A DNA stretch of 64,000 bases, taken from positions 62,001-126,000 of the forward strand of contig NZ_JACHXW010000006.1 of assembly GCF_014192395.1 (NCBI RefSeq), in the 5' to 3' direction. The translations under genes and the position numbers were made by a program. How positions within the stretch are numbered: the first letter of the stretch is position 1; each line of letters starts with the position of its first letter. Origin of the DNA: Paenibacillus endophyticus (GTDB lineage: Bacteria; Bacillota; Bacilli; Paenibacillales; Paenibacillaceae). The notes under the pieces were generated by a model that was not told where the DNA came from, made no database searches, and worked only from the letters and a program-made list of their open reading frames with translations. Shown here piece after piece: positions 54,293-63,694 of this stretch.

Positions 54293-55978
54293 ATGGAATG
54301 GATGATCTGGCTAGACTTTAGTATGTTTCTAGTGCTGCTCGGCTTGTTTTTCTACGTGTTTGCCACAAGCACCGTCACGGTACTGCATCGCATATACCTT
54401 TTTCTGCATGTCGTCTTCATGAGCTGGACTTTCTCGCAATTTGCCGCGCAAACGGTCAATTCAGCCAGTTTCAAGCTATTTTACCTCTCCGCTTCCTACA
54501 TAGGGCTCTCTCTGCTTGGGCTCGGATGGTTTGCCTTTATTCTCTATCTCACCGGCCAATCGTATGTGATACGAAAGAGCCGGTTGTTCATTTTGGCGGT
54601 TCCTGCACTTATTTCGGTGGCCGCGGTTGTCGCAAACCCAAACGGCATGTTTCTAAGCATTAACGAAAAGCTCAGTCCGCTCAAGCAGCTTCAGCATGGT
54701 CCGTTGTATTGGATTATGATCGTGCAGCTCATTCTTTACGTATCGGTCTCGTTTATCGTGATGTTCTACAAGCTTCGCGGAGAAAACTCCGATCGGCAGC
54801 GCACGGTAATCAAGACAGCCTTTATCGGTATGATCGTATTGGTTGCTTTCGCTTTGGCGGATTTAATCGTGAATATCATCCTAATTGAAGAAATTAATCG
54901 GTATGTACCGCTCATTTCGGTAGGAATGGCGTTTGCAGCCATTTATTTGGTACATGCCATTCGGAGACATAAGGTGCTAGATATCATCCAAACGGTCCAA
55001 AGAGATGTCATGAACACGATGTCGATGGGCATTATCGTGTTGGATGAATACGATATCATTATTGAGTTGAACAAAGTCATTAAGCCAATCTTCCGGCTGA
55101 GAATCGGCGACAAATTCAACCCTGCGATTCTAGGGCCGCAATTCAAGGGAGACGTTTCCCGGGAATTCATGGCTTTTTTCGAAGAGCAGCGCAAACGTCC
55201 TTTGGATAGATTGGAAATTGAAATTGCCATTACCTATGATAAGTATCGCCATGTTATTGTTCAGTCTGCACCGATCCTCAATCACAAAAAAACGCCGGTC
55301 GGAAGGGTGCTGACCTTTCAGGATGTGACTGAACTTCGCATGCTGGTAGAGGAAACAAACAGCCAGAACGAACAGCTTCATGATCGTAACCGGGATTTGC
55401 TTATTATGCAGGACGAGCTGTTCCAGGCGAATAAGAAGCTTGAGCAGATGGCGATAACCGACGGCTTGACGGGCTGCTTCAACCGTCGTTATCTGCTCCA
55501 TCAGCTAGAGCAAGAGGTTGTAGCGAACATTCGCTACGGCATCCCTTTTTCTATCTTCCTATTTGATCTTGATCATTTCAAATCAATCAACGATAAGTAT
55601 GGGCATTTGGTAGGAGACGAGGTGCTCTGCGGTACCGTCGATGCTGTTCGCGGATCGCTTCGGTTCACGGATATACTCGCTCGCTACGGCGGCGAGGAGT
55701 TTACTGTTTATTTGCCGCATACGAATCGGGAGCAGGCTGATATCATTGCCGAGTTGCTTATGGAATCCGTCGAGCAGAACAAAGTCAGCACGGGAATCGG
55801 CGAGCCGCCGGTTTCGGTTACGATTAGCATGGGCGTCATTTCGATCGAGCATTTCGAGCCGGCTGACCTAGCCGATCCGAAAGCTTTCCTGAGGGAGCTG
55901 CTTGCCCAGGCAGATGCAGCCTTGTATGAAGCGAAGTATAACGGACGCAATCGAATCGTGAAACGGAAATTAGCCTAG
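54293..55978 (+). CDS. Membrane diguanylate cyclase (7TM-PAS-GGDEF)
   Basis: 561 residues. Seven N-terminal membrane helices of the histidine-kinase 7TM type (about 1-225), a PAS-like domain (about 235-355), a coiled coil, and a GGDEF domain with active site YGGEEF (about residue 466). The inhibitory I-site RFTD lies five residues before it, so c-di-GMP product control is likely. It makes the second messenger c-di-GMP. An HD-GYP gene follows after a terminator. Confidence 0.93.
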   Translation: MEWMIWLDFSMFLVLLGLFFYVFATSTVTVLHRIYLFLHVVFMSWTFSQFAAQTVNSASFKLFYLSASYIGLSLLGLGWFAFILYLTGQSYVIRKSRLFILAVPALISVAAVVANPNGMFLSINEKLSPLKQLQHGPLYWIMIVQLILYVSVSFIVMFYKLRGENSDRQRTVIKTAFIGMIVLVAFALADLIVNIILIEEINRYVPLISVGMAFAAIYLVHAIRRHKVLDIIQTVQRDVMNTMSMGIIVLDEYDIIIELNKVIKPIFRLRIGDKFNPAILGPQFKGDVSREFMAFFEEQRKRPLDRLEIEIAITYDKYRHVIVQSAPILNHKKTPVGRVLTFQDVTELRMLVEETNSQNEQLHDRNRDLLIMQDELFQANKKLEQMAITDGLTGCFNRRYLLHQLEQEVVANIRYGIPFSIFLFDLDHFKSINDKYGHLVGDEVLCGTVDAVRGSLRFTDILARYGGEEFTVYLPHTNREQADIIAELLMESVEQNKVSTGIGEPPVSVTISMGVISIEHFEPADLADPKAFLRELLAQADAALYEAKYNGRNRIVKRKLA

Positions 55979-55979
55979 T

Positions 55980-56008
55980 AGCCTGAACAATTTGTTCAGG
56001 CTTTTTTT
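55980..56008 (+). terminator. Terminator after the diguanylate cyclase gene
   Basis: AGCCTGAACAA pairs with TTGTTCAGGCT, followed by seven T. Confidence 0.9.
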
Positions 56009-56102
56009 CAATGGGATCGGCATAGTCAGTCGAAGATAGTTCTGCTAAAATAGATGCTATCCGGTTAAAAGCGCTAAACTATCGAAGGCGGGAACTAATC
56101 TA

Positions 56103-57185
56103 ATGAGAAAAGTGCAAATTGGAATGGTCAAGCCGGGAGACAAGGTGGCAAAGCCCATATTTCAGGAAAACGGAAACGTTCTTCTGGGAGAAGGGGTGGA
56201 GCTGAACGATCGTTATATTGATCGATTGTGCAACTTAGGCATTGACTTTCTGTTCATAGAGGATGGAATGACAGCGGATATTATCCCCGAGGATGCGATC
56301 CGCGAAGAAACGCGGAAGCAGGCAGTCGATACCATTTATAAGACGATGAACTCCTTCAAAGACCAGACCGTATCGAAGGGACGAACCATTGCACCTGACA
56401 TGGGACGGAATTTTCGTGCGGTCTTCGGGCAGATTATGCAGGACCTGGCGACAAGGCCCAATATGCTTGTAAATTTATCAAGCATTCATGCAATGGACGG
56501 TTATTTGTTTCAGCATTCATTTAACGTAGCGGTGCTCGCAGGCATTATGGGCATAGCCAAGGGATTTAACCGCAATCAGCTTGAAGAGCTTGGAATCGGC
56601 GCTCTTTTATTCGATATCGGGATGACAAAAGTGCCGGCCAAGCTGCTGAATCAAACGAGAGCTTTTACTGCGGAAGAACATAAGGTTGTGGAGGCGCATG
56701 CGAAGGACGGATTCGATATTCTGCGGAAATATCATGATATTTCGATCGTCTCCGCCCATTGCGCGCTTCAGCATCATGAACGCTACAACGGCTCGGGTTA
56801 TCCGCGTGGACTAAAGGAAAATGATATTCACATTTTCGGCCAAATCGTGGGATTAGCGGATACGTTTGATGCTTTAACCTCGCCTCGGCCCTATCGGAAG
56901 AGGTACACGGCGAACGAAGCGATTGAGTTTTTGTTTGCTGCTGGAGGCACATTTTTTGATTTGGATCTAATCAAGCTGTTTTGCAGGCATATATCGATTT
57001 ATCCGGTTGCAACCTCGCTGCTGCTGAGTACGGGGCAAGTCGGCGTCGTAACAGAAAACAATGAGCTGGCGGTTCACCGTCCTCGCGTACGCATCATCAT
57101 GGAGGCGAACGGAACGATGCCTGCTGAGCCTTATGAGCTGGAGCTGAAGGACGAGCTCTATATCACAATCGTCAAGGAACTGTAA
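56103..57185 (+). CDS. HD-GYP-domain protein with altered HD motif
   Basis: 360 residues: N-terminal region with MVKPGDKVAKPI, then an HD-GYP domain (about 115-310). The GYP part is normal (HHERYNGSGYPRGL), and DTFDALTSPRPY is intact, but the HD site reads LLFDIGM, with Phe in place of the metal-binding His and Met in place of the Lys of the HDxGK motif. Activity as a c-di-GMP phosphodiesterase is therefore uncertain; it may be altered or a binding protein. It sits next to a GGDEF gene, which suggests a joint role in c-di-GMP control. Confidence 0.9.
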   Translation: MRKVQIGMVKPGDKVAKPIFQENGNVLLGEGVELNDRYIDRLCNLGIDFLFIEDGMTADIIPEDAIREETRKQAVDTIYKTMNSFKDQTVSKGRTIAPDMGRNFRAVFGQIMQDLATRPNMLVNLSSIHAMDGYLFQHSFNVAVLAGIMGIAKGFNRNQLEELGIGALLFDIGMTKVPAKLLNQTRAFTAEEHKVVEAHAKDGFDILRKYHDISIVSAHCALQHHERYNGSGYPRGLKENDIHIFGQIVGLADTFDALTSPRPYRKRYTANEAIEFLFAAGGTFFDLDLIKLFCRHISIYPVATSLLLSTGQVGVVTENNELAVHRPRVRIIMEANGTMPAEPYELELKDELYITIVKEL

Positions 57186-57286
57186 GTTTATGAAGCTATC
57201 GATTTAGGCATAGGACATAGGGGAAAGACCATACCAAAACTTCCAGTCTCGCATATTTTAATATAAATGCGGGAAGGAGTGATAGT

Positions 57287-57640
57287 ATGGCAAATCGTGC
57301 AAGACCCCCCTTGTTCAATCCGAAAAGCGTCAATAAAATTTTGCTCAAAAAAACGCCGCCAGGCAGCCAGCAAAGCGGTCCGACCTTTAACCGTTTGACG
57401 GTGCTATGGGTAGACAACAGAGGCGTTCCGTTTAATACAACTGGTTTCAATGCAGCATTATTCAGAGGCAATACGCTCGTTCAGACGGCTTTTTTCGATC
57501 GGTTCGGAGTCGTGTATTTTAGCGCAATTTCGACATTGACAACCGTTAATTATACCATCCAAGTTTATGACAGCTTCGGTAGAGTTTATCGGACGAAATC
57601 GATACCTGCGGGCGTTGAGGCGTTCTCGGTTATCGGCTAA
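57287..57640 (+). CDS. Hypothetical protein with beta-sandwich-like sequence
   Basis: 117 residues. A basic N-terminus (about 1-30) is followed by a beta-rich domain with alternating hydrophobic residues (LTVLWVDNRGVPF, NYTIQVYDSFGRVY), similar in style to carboxypeptidase-regulatory-like/Ig folds. No signal peptide. AAGGAGTGAT precedes the ATG. Family not recognised; strong own terminator. Confidence 0.7.
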   Translation: MANRARPPLFNPKSVNKILLKKTPPGSQQSGPTFNRLTVLWVDNRGVPFNTTGFNAALFRGNTLVQTAFFDRFGVVYFSAISTLTTVNYTIQVYDSFGRVYRTKSIPAGVEAFSVIG

Positions 57641-57649
57641 TGCGAATGA

Positions 57650-57706
57650 GAAAGAAACCTCCCATCCCGGCAGCCACTTACTGCCGAGATGGGAGGTTTC
57701 TTTTTG
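57650..57706 (+). terminator. Strong terminator after the 117-residue gene
   Basis: AGAAACCTCCCATC pairs with GATGGGAGGTTTCT around a GGCAG/CTGCC inner stem, then TTTTT. Confidence 0.9.
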
Positions 57707-57779
57707 CAATAATAGTAGAGTTGCTTTATATCTGATAGCGTTTAAGGTAAAATAATGAGAAAAAGAGCTAGCAGGGGAT

Positions 57780-58661
57780 GTGAGTTCACGTATGGGTTCA
57801 TTGCAGCACCATAGGCTTTCGAAGCTCGAACTATTTAAAAGGGTGTTGTTTATTACGCTAGGCGCAGCACTGGTATCGGTTGGGCTGGAGATTTTTCTAG
57901 TGCCTAATCATATTATTGACGGCGGTATCGTTGGGATATCGATCATGGCGTCCCATTTGTCGTCGCTTCCGCTCGGACTTTTTCTGTTTTTATTGAATCT
58001 GCCTTTTTTGTTTCTGGGATATAAGCAAATCGGCAAAACTTTCGCTCTTTCGACATTGTATGGCGTATCGGTCATGTCGCTAGGGACGTTTCTGCTTCAT
58101 CCGGTGCCGCCGCTGACGGTAGAGCCGTTTTTAGCAGCTATTTTTGGCGGTGTCATATTAGGCATCGGAGTCGGCATGGTGATTCGATTCGGTGGCTCGC
58201 TTGACGGGACTGAAATCGTAGCGATTCTGTTTAACAAACGGTTGCCTTTCTCGGTCGGCGAGACTGTCATGTTTTTCAATTTGTTTATTCTTGGCAGCGC
58301 GGGCTTCGTCTTCGGATGGGATCGGGCAATGTATTCGCTCATCGCGTATTACATTGCGTTCAGGCTGATTGATGTGACGATCGAAGGCTTTGATGAATCC
58401 AAGGCAGTATGGATAATCAGCGAGGAAGCAAAGGAAATCGGAGCAGCGATTATGAGCCGGCTTGGACGCGGCGTTACTTATTTGCATGGGGAAGGCGGCT
58501 TCACCGGCGGCAGCAAACGCGTTATCTTCTGCGTTATCACGCGGCTGGAGGAAGCAAAGATGAAATCCATTGTGCATGAGCTTGATCCTGTGGCGTTTCT
58601 CGCCGTCGGCAATATTCACGATGTGAAGGGCGGACGGTTTAAGAAACGCGATATTCACTAA
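57780..58661 (+). CDS. YitT-family membrane protein (DUF161/DUF2179)
   Basis: 293 residues. Five or six membrane helices (about 20-185) of the YitT domain, then a soluble DUF2179 ferredoxin-like domain (about 230-285) with GGFTGGSKRVIFCVI. Function unknown; DUF2179 may bind a nucleotide. The start is either the GTG at 57780 or the ATG at 57792; neither has ideal spacing from AGGGGA. Confidence 0.88.
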   Translation: MSSRMGSLQHHRLSKLELFKRVLFITLGAALVSVGLEIFLVPNHIIDGGIVGISIMASHLSSLPLGLFLFLLNLPFLFLGYKQIGKTFALSTLYGVSVMSLGTFLLHPVPPLTVEPFLAAIFGGVILGIGVGMVIRFGGSLDGTEIVAILFNKRLPFSVGETVMFFNLFILGSAGFVFGWDRAMYSLIAYYIAFRLIDVTIEGFDESKAVWIISEEAKEIGAAIMSRLGRGVTYLHGEGGFTGGSKRVIFCVITRLEEAKMKSIVHELDPVAFLAVGNIHDVKGGRFKKRDIH

Positions 58662-58741
58662 TGATGATAGTAGCCGATGCACGCAGATCATGAAGCAGGA
58701 CAGCTTCTGCCTATTGTATTGGAATGAAGGAGTGCGGCGCT

Positions 58742-59836
58742 GTGGATGAGTTTGCGAGTATACGTCATTGGACGGCAGATAGGCAAGGAGAAAACTGGCA
58801 GCAGCGGCGCGGCGTTGTGAGGGGCATCGGCGACGATACCGCCGTCGTCGATGCAGCGTTGGCGGAGGATGGCGTAGCCTCGCCGAAGCGGCTGCTGCTG
58901 GCGGTCGACACGATGGTGGAGACCGTCCACTTTAAGCAGTCGACGATGCGGGACGAGGATGTCGGCTACAAGGCGCTTGCAGCGAACATTAGCGATATTG
59001 CGGCGATGGGAGGCATGCCTTTGCATGCGCTCGTCTCGGTCAGCGTACCGCCCGCGTATACGCCTGAGCGGATGCGAAGGCTGTACGATGGGCTGTACGA
59101 GTGCGCCGAGCGCTACGGGGTTGCAATTGTAGGCGGCGATACGACGTCGTCGCCCGGGCAGTTGGTTGTCGCCGTTACGGTGACGGGAACCGTGGAGGCG
59201 GGGCGTGAGCTGCTTCGCTCGGGCGCGAAGCCGGGCGATGCGGTGTTTGTGACCGGCGCTGTCGGGAAGTCGGCGGCGGGGCTGCATGCGCTGCTGGCGC
59301 AGGAGCGGGAACAGCGAGCGGGTGAGAGACTGTCCCCAGCCGAATTCAGCGGGACAGGGGAAGAGCTGTTGGTGTTGGCGCATCAACGGCCTAACCCCTC
59401 TGTGCGTGCTGGGAGGCTGCTGCAAGAGTGCGGAAGCTGCCGGTCGCTTAACGATGTCAGCGATGGTCTTGCAAGCGAAGCTTGGGAAATCGCAGAGGCG
59501 TCCAAGCTTCGCCTCGTTCTGAACGAAGCGCTGCTTCCAAGAAGCGGCAGCCTGGCAGCTTATGCTGCTAAAGTCGGCATCGATCCGCTTGAATGGATGC
59601 TTTATGGCGGCGAGGATTACGTGCTTCTCGGTACGATGGATAGTCAAGATGCGGACGGCATGCGAGCAGTCTTTCATGAGGAGGGCCTTCCCTTTTTTAT
59701 TATCGGGGAAACCGAAGAAGGGGAGCCTGGCGTCGTGCTGGCAAGCGGCAGCCAGTCGCAGGGGGATAAGCGCGGGCCGTCCACTCATTCGTGCAGAAGA
59801 ATAGAGCTTAAGAAACGCGGTTACAATCATTTTTAG
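58742..59836 (+). CDS. thiL: Thiamine-monophosphate kinase
   Basis: 364 residues. Motifs of ThiL: GIGDDTAVV (about residue 31), DTMVETVHF, the ANISDIAAMGG segment and GGDTTSS (metal and phosphate binding), and a late SDGLASE. It turns thiamine phosphate into the cofactor thiamine diphosphate using ATP. GTG at 58742 is chosen since GAAGGAG is nine bases upstream; the frame is open earlier. It heads the thiL-tsaE-tsaB-rimI-tsaD group, an order common in Bacillales. Confidence 0.93.
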   Translation: MDEFASIRHWTADRQGENWQQRRGVVRGIGDDTAVVDAALAEDGVASPKRLLLAVDTMVETVHFKQSTMRDEDVGYKALAANISDIAAMGGMPLHALVSVSVPPAYTPERMRRLYDGLYECAERYGVAIVGGDTTSSPGQLVVAVTVTGTVEAGRELLRSGAKPGDAVFVTGAVGKSAAGLHALLAQEREQRAGERLSPAEFSGTGEELLVLAHQRPNPSVRAGRLLQECGSCRSLNDVSDGLASEAWEIAEASKLRLVLNEALLPRSGSLAAYAAKVGIDPLEWMLYGGEDYVLLGTMDSQDADGMRAVFHEEGLPFFIIGETEEGEPGVVLASGSQSQGDKRGPSTHSCRRIELKKRGYNHF

Positions 59837-59857
59837 TTATGAACGGGTGAATGAAAC

Positions 59858-60346
59858 ATGGAGCAGCAGATCAATCAGGCCATATGGATGGCGAATACGG
59901 AGCAGGATACGATTGCTTTAGCCGAGCTGCTGGCAGCTTGGGTAAAGCCAGGTGTGATCCTCGCTTTAGACGGGGACTTAGGCGCTGGTAAAACGCGGTT
60001 TTCGCAAGCCTTTGCGAAAGCCATAGGTGTAAAGGGCATCGTGAATAGTCCGACCTTTACCATCATTAAGGAATACGAAGGGGAACGTCTTCCCTTTTAT
60101 CATATGGATGTATACAGGCTTTCACAGGATGAAGCGGATGAGCTTGGACTGGATGACTATTTTTTTGGCGATGGGGTTACGATCGTGGAATGGGCAAGCT
60201 TGATTAAAGAGCTGCTTCCAGCCGAGCGGCTGGAGCTCTATATCGAGCACCTTGGCGATGAGGCTCGCCGCATACAGGTAACCGGAATTGGTGAGGGGTA
60301 TGCGAGCTGGTGCCGTGCCGTAAATGAGATGGGAGCAGGCAGATGA
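59858..60346 (+). CDS. tsaE: tRNA t6A synthesis ATPase TsaE
   Basis: 162 residues. P-loop GDLGAGKTRFSQ (about residue 46), NSPTFTI switch region and EWAS late motif. It works with TsaB and TsaD to place threonylcarbamoyl on A37 of tRNAs that read ANN codons. Overlaps tsaB by four bases. Confidence 0.94.
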   Translation: MEQQINQAIWMANTEQDTIALAELLAAWVKPGVILALDGDLGAGKTRFSQAFAKAIGVKGIVNSPTFTIIKEYEGERLPFYHMDVYRLSQDEADELGLDDYFFGDGVTIVEWASLIKELLPAERLELYIEHLGDEARRIQVTGIGEGYASWCRAVNEMGAGR

Positions 60347-61158
60347 CAACAGAACAGAAGCGCCATAAGGGAATTATATTGGCTTTGGATACGTCAACGG
60401 CTTCTATGGCAGCAGCTGTCGTGAAGGGCGAAGAGGTACTTGCAGAAATACAGACGTTAGCCGAACGCAATCATTCGGTGCATGTTGTTACGCATATAAA
60501 GGAAATGCTGCGTGAATGTGCTATTAACGAAGCAGATATTGAAGCGATAGCCGTTGGAAATGGACCAGGCTCCTACACGGGAATGCGAATCGCAGTCTCG
60601 GTAGCGAAGACGCTTGCTTGGGTCTGGAATAAGCCGTTAGTCGGTGTATCCAGCCTGGAGGCGCTGGCTTTTGGCGCATGGCATCAACCTATGGAACCTC
60701 GTTCAGAGGTTCCTGTAAATGCAGAGGAAGAGCACTGGGTGCTTCCGATTATGGACGCGCGCCGGGGACAAGTATACTCATCCGGCTTCTCGATGAACGG
60801 TCAATCGCAGTGGAACCGCTGGCTCGATGACGGTGTTAGGCTTATGAAGGATTTTGTAGATAAGCTGGAGCAGCGATTGCAAGAGCAGAAAGGCAAAGTT
60901 CGAAGCATCTCTCTCGTTGGCGATCTGTCTCTTCACGAACAGGAGGCTGCACGTTTGCAGCAGATTGGCGAAGTGGCAGGCGTGGCAGTCAAGCTGCAGC
61001 CTTTCATCCAAGAGGGGCAATGGATTGCTAAGCTGGGTCGCATGAAACTGGAAGCCGGCTTGACGGAGGATCCGCACACCTTTATTCCAAACTATACCCA
61101 GCTTACGGAGGCAGAAGTCGTCTGGAAAGCGAAGCAGGAGGGTGGGACGAAGCAATGA
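60343..61158 (+). CDS. tsaB: tRNA t6A synthesis protein TsaB
   Basis: 271 residues, with the ASKHA fold start LALDTSTASMAAAVV and GNGPGSYTGMRI (about residue 69), as in TsaB/YeaZ. It is a non-catalytic partner of TsaD. Starts inside the stop of tsaE (ATGA) and overlaps rimI. Confidence 0.94.
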   Translation: MTTEQKRHKGIILALDTSTASMAAAVVKGEEVLAEIQTLAERNHSVHVVTHIKEMLRECAINEADIEAIAVGNGPGSYTGMRIAVSVAKTLAWVWNKPLVGVSSLEALAFGAWHQPMEPRSEVPVNAEEEHWVLPIMDARRGQVYSSGFSMNGQSQWNRWLDDGVRLMKDFVDKLEQRLQEQKGKVRSISLVGDLSLHEQEAARLQQIGEVAGVAVKLQPFIQEGQWIAKLGRMKLEAGLTEDPHTFIPNYTQLTEAEVVWKAKQEGGTKQ

Positions 61159-61643
61159 TAGTCGATGTGAACGAGCTCATTTATCGTGCGATGACTATGG
61201 CGGATATTCCCGAAATCGTCGATATCGAACACGAGGCCTTTACGAGCCCGTGGACGGCAGAGGCGTTTACGAATGAGCTTATGAACAACTTATTCGCCCG
61301 TTATATGATTATGGAATACGAGGGTCATATTATAGGCTACGGCGGCATGTGGATCATTATGGACGAAGCGCATGTTACGAATATCGCAGTAAGAGCGGAT
61401 TTTCGCGGGCAAGGTCTCGGTAGCTGCCTCCTTTCGGAGCTGCAGCGGACGGCGGTATTTTTCGGTGCGGCCAAAATGACGCTGGAGGTCCGCCCGTCCA
61501 ACGAAATCGCGCAGCAGCTTTACCGAAAATACGGATTTGAGCCGGCTGGCATTCGTCCGCGCTATTATTCAGACAACAACGAGGATGCGCTAATTATGTG
61601 GGCGGAGCTCGACCAAGAGCGGTTGAAAGCAGGGGAGCAATGA
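61155..61643 (+). CDS. rimI: Ribosomal protein S18 alanine N-acetyltransferase
   Basis: 162 residues, GNAT fold with acetyl-CoA motif VRADFRGQGLGS (about 75-90), TNIAV strand and a late RPRYYSDNNEDAL, as in RimI. It acetylates N-termini. Overlaps tsaB (4 bp) and tsaD (4 bp). Confidence 0.93.
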   Translation: MIVDVNELIYRAMTMADIPEIVDIEHEAFTSPWTAEAFTNELMNNLFARYMIMEYEGHIIGYGGMWIIMDEAHVTNIAVRADFRGQGLGSCLLSELQRTAVFFGAAKMTLEVRPSNEIAQQLYRKYGFEPAGIRPRYYSDNNEDALIMWAELDQERLKAGEQ

Positions 61644-62710
61644 TTGTGAGTCAGTTGAACAGGGCAGATGGCATTCAGCCAATGAACGATATTATTCTAG
61701 CAATCGAGACTAGCTGCGATGAGACGTCGGCAGCGGTCGTCCGCGGCGGAAAGCATATTTTGTCCAATGTGGTATCCAGTCAGATTGAAATTCACGAGCG
61801 TTACGGGGGAGTCGTTCCCGAGATTGCTTCACGCAAGCATGTGGAGTCCATTACGCTTATTATCGAGCAGGCGGTTAAGGAATCAGGCCTCTCGTTGAGG
61901 GACCTGTCTGCTATCGCTGTAACGCAAGGTCCCGGTCTTGTTGGCGCTTTGCTAGTAGGTATTGTTGCGGCCAAGAGCCTATCGATGGCGCTCGATATTC
62001 CGCTCATCGGCACGCATCATATTGCTGGACATATTTATGCGAACGAGCTTGAGCATAACATTGTGTATCCCTGCATGGCGCTTGTCGTTTCCGGAGGACA
62101 CACGGAGCTTGTACGGATGGAGAGCGAAGGCGAATTCCAGGTCGTGGGACGTACTCGGGACGATGCGGTCGGCGAAGCTTATGACAAAGTAGCGCGCGCG
62201 CTTCGTCTGCCCTATCCAGGTGGACCGCATATCGACAAGCTCGCTATCGAAGCAGAGAATACGATCGTATTGCCTCGAGCATGGCTGGAGACAGACAGCT
62301 ATGATTTCAGCTTCAGCGGCTTGAAGTCGGCTGTGCTGGCCGTAATTAACCAGCACAGAATGAAGAGCTTGGCGCTGGATGAAGCTGCGCTGGCACGGGG
62401 GTTCCAGGAGTCGGTAACCGAGGTGCTTGTCACTAAAGCGCTGCGTGCCGTTCGCCATTACGGCGCGAAGCAGCTGCTGCTCTGCGGAGGCGTTGCGGCT
62501 AACCGAGGGCTTCGCAAGGCTTTGGCAGCGAAATGCGATGCCGAAAAAATACCGCTTCTTGTACCTTCGCATGCATTGTGCACCGATAATGCTGCAATGA
62601 TCGGAGCAGCAGCCTATCTTAAGCTTAAACGGTCGCAATTCACGGATCTCGATATGAAAGGCGATCCAGGCTTTTCGCTGGAGAGCTGGTCTGTGGGCAA
62701 GGCGGATTAA
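61640..62710 (+). CDS. tsaD: tRNA N6-threonylcarbamoyladenosine synthase TsaD
   Basis: 356 residues. The ASKHA start AIETSCDETSAAVV, metal site HHIAGHIYA (His about 123 and 127), and late motif CTDNAAMIG are all present. It transfers threonylcarbamoyl to tRNA A37. The start is the ATG at 61640, in the ATGA overlap with rimI after GGGGAGC; the frame back to 61598 lies inside rimI. Confidence 0.95.
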   Translation: MIVSQLNRADGIQPMNDIILAIETSCDETSAAVVRGGKHILSNVVSSQIEIHERYGGVVPEIASRKHVESITLIIEQAVKESGLSLRDLSAIAVTQGPGLVGALLVGIVAAKSLSMALDIPLIGTHHIAGHIYANELEHNIVYPCMALVVSGGHTELVRMESEGEFQVVGRTRDDAVGEAYDKVARALRLPYPGGPHIDKLAIEAENTIVLPRAWLETDSYDFSFSGLKSAVLAVINQHRMKSLALDEAALARGFQESVTEVLVTKALRAVRHYGAKQLLLCGGVAANRGLRKALAAKCDAEKIPLLVPSHALCTDNAAMIGAAAYLKLKRSQFTDLDMKGDPGFSLESWSVGKAD

Positions 62711-62729
62711 AAAAGTTTTGAAAACGGAA

Positions 62730-62758
62730 TTGACAGACTATTTCTATGCGCATATAAT
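62730..62758 (+). promoter_or_regulatory. Consensus SigA promoter of the leuA leader
   Basis: TTGACA (62730-62735), exactly 17 bp, and TATAAT (62753-62758): a perfect match. It drives the tandem T-box leader. There is no second clear promoter between the two T-boxes. Confidence 0.9.
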
Positions 62759-62794
62759 AAGCAACAATACTTCACAACATAATCTCATACGTTA

Positions 62795-63170
62795 TAAACG
62801 CAAAGAACAGGAACAGTAAAGCTTGTCCGGGAATAACGGCAGCGCGGCTTGAATGGCTTCATTCATGATTCGCTGCGGTACAGAGAGCTGCGGGATGGTG
62901 CAACGCAGTCGAAGGATGCTTGAAGCTCACCTGGGAGCGGAACAATGGAAACGATGGCGGCCGTTTAGGAAATGCCGATTGCCATGCAGGTACATTGTTA
63001 CGGTTGACCGCCGTCATAGGGTGCATGTGAGTCAACATCCGGAGTTGGCCATATGCTTAAGTTGGGCGTCCCTGCTCGTTTGCGAGCGTATGGGAGTCAA
63101 CAAGGGTGGTACCGCGCGGGTCTTTTAAAGCCTGTCGTCTCTTGATTCAAGAGACGACAGGCTTTTCTTG
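62795..63170 (+). promoter_or_regulatory. T-box riboswitch 1 (leucine type)
   Basis: AACAGGAACAGTAA opens stem I, GAGAGCTGCGGG and GGTGCAACGCAGT mark the distal part, and the specifier CTC (Leu) lies at 62926-62928 in the context GAAGCTCACC. The T-box AGGGTGGTACCGCG is at 63103-63116, with TGGT for pairing with the tRNA acceptor end. The terminator stem AAGCCTGTCGTCTCTTG/CAAGAGACGACAGGCTT at 63127-63167 ends it. Uncharged tRNA-Leu would allow read-through. Confidence 0.88.
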
Positions 63171-63224
63171 TTGTCTATGATGTGAAGCAGCTAACCATTA
63201 ATCGAATCAGTTGCAACTAACATA

Positions 63225-63597
63225 GTGTGGAAACGCAATGAACAGGAGCAGTAGAACATAAAGCTGGCAAAACAGAGCTCGGCAATCTCAAGCTAATTAT
63301 GAGAGCTGAATTCGAACAGAGAGCTGCGGGGTGGTGCGACGCAGTCGAAGCTGAGGTTTGAATCTCGCCTGGGAGCGGAACGGTGGAAAGACTGCATAAT
63401 AGGCAGATCCCTACATCGTTACGGCTAGCCGCCGTCATCGGGCATTTAAGCGGGCATGAATCCCTGCATAAAGCTAAGCAAGCTTCCTTGTACAAGAAGC
63501 CTCGCTGAGCAATGCAGATCGATCTTGCCAATTAGAGTGGTACCACGGCAGCGCAGGCTCGTCGTCTCTTACAAGGAGACGACGAGCTTTTTTTATA
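63225..63597 (+). promoter_or_regulatory. T-box riboswitch 2 (leucine type)
   Basis: AACAGGAGCAGTAGAA opens stem I; GAGAGCTGCGGGG and GGTGCGACGCAGT follow; the specifier CTC (63364-63366) stands in GAATCTCGCC, parallel to T-box 1. The T-box AGAGTGGTACCACGG is at 63534-63548, and the terminator GCTCGTCGTCTC/GAGACGACGAGC with a T-run is at 63562-63597. Both elements share motif order, so one probably arose by duplication. Confidence 0.87.
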
Positions 63598-63694
63598 TAT
63601 AAGAATCTATATGTTTTCACATATAAATGTGCTTATATATCTCTGCGAAACGACTGTTTTTGCCTCAGAGGACAGTGTCAGCCGTTTACTCTTG

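Noticed and set aside
58688-59830. 380-codon open frame on the minus strand over thiL
   Set aside because: thiL carries conserved ThiL motifs in the plus frame; the antisense frame is Arg/Gln/His-rich, as expected from GC-rich codons read backwards.
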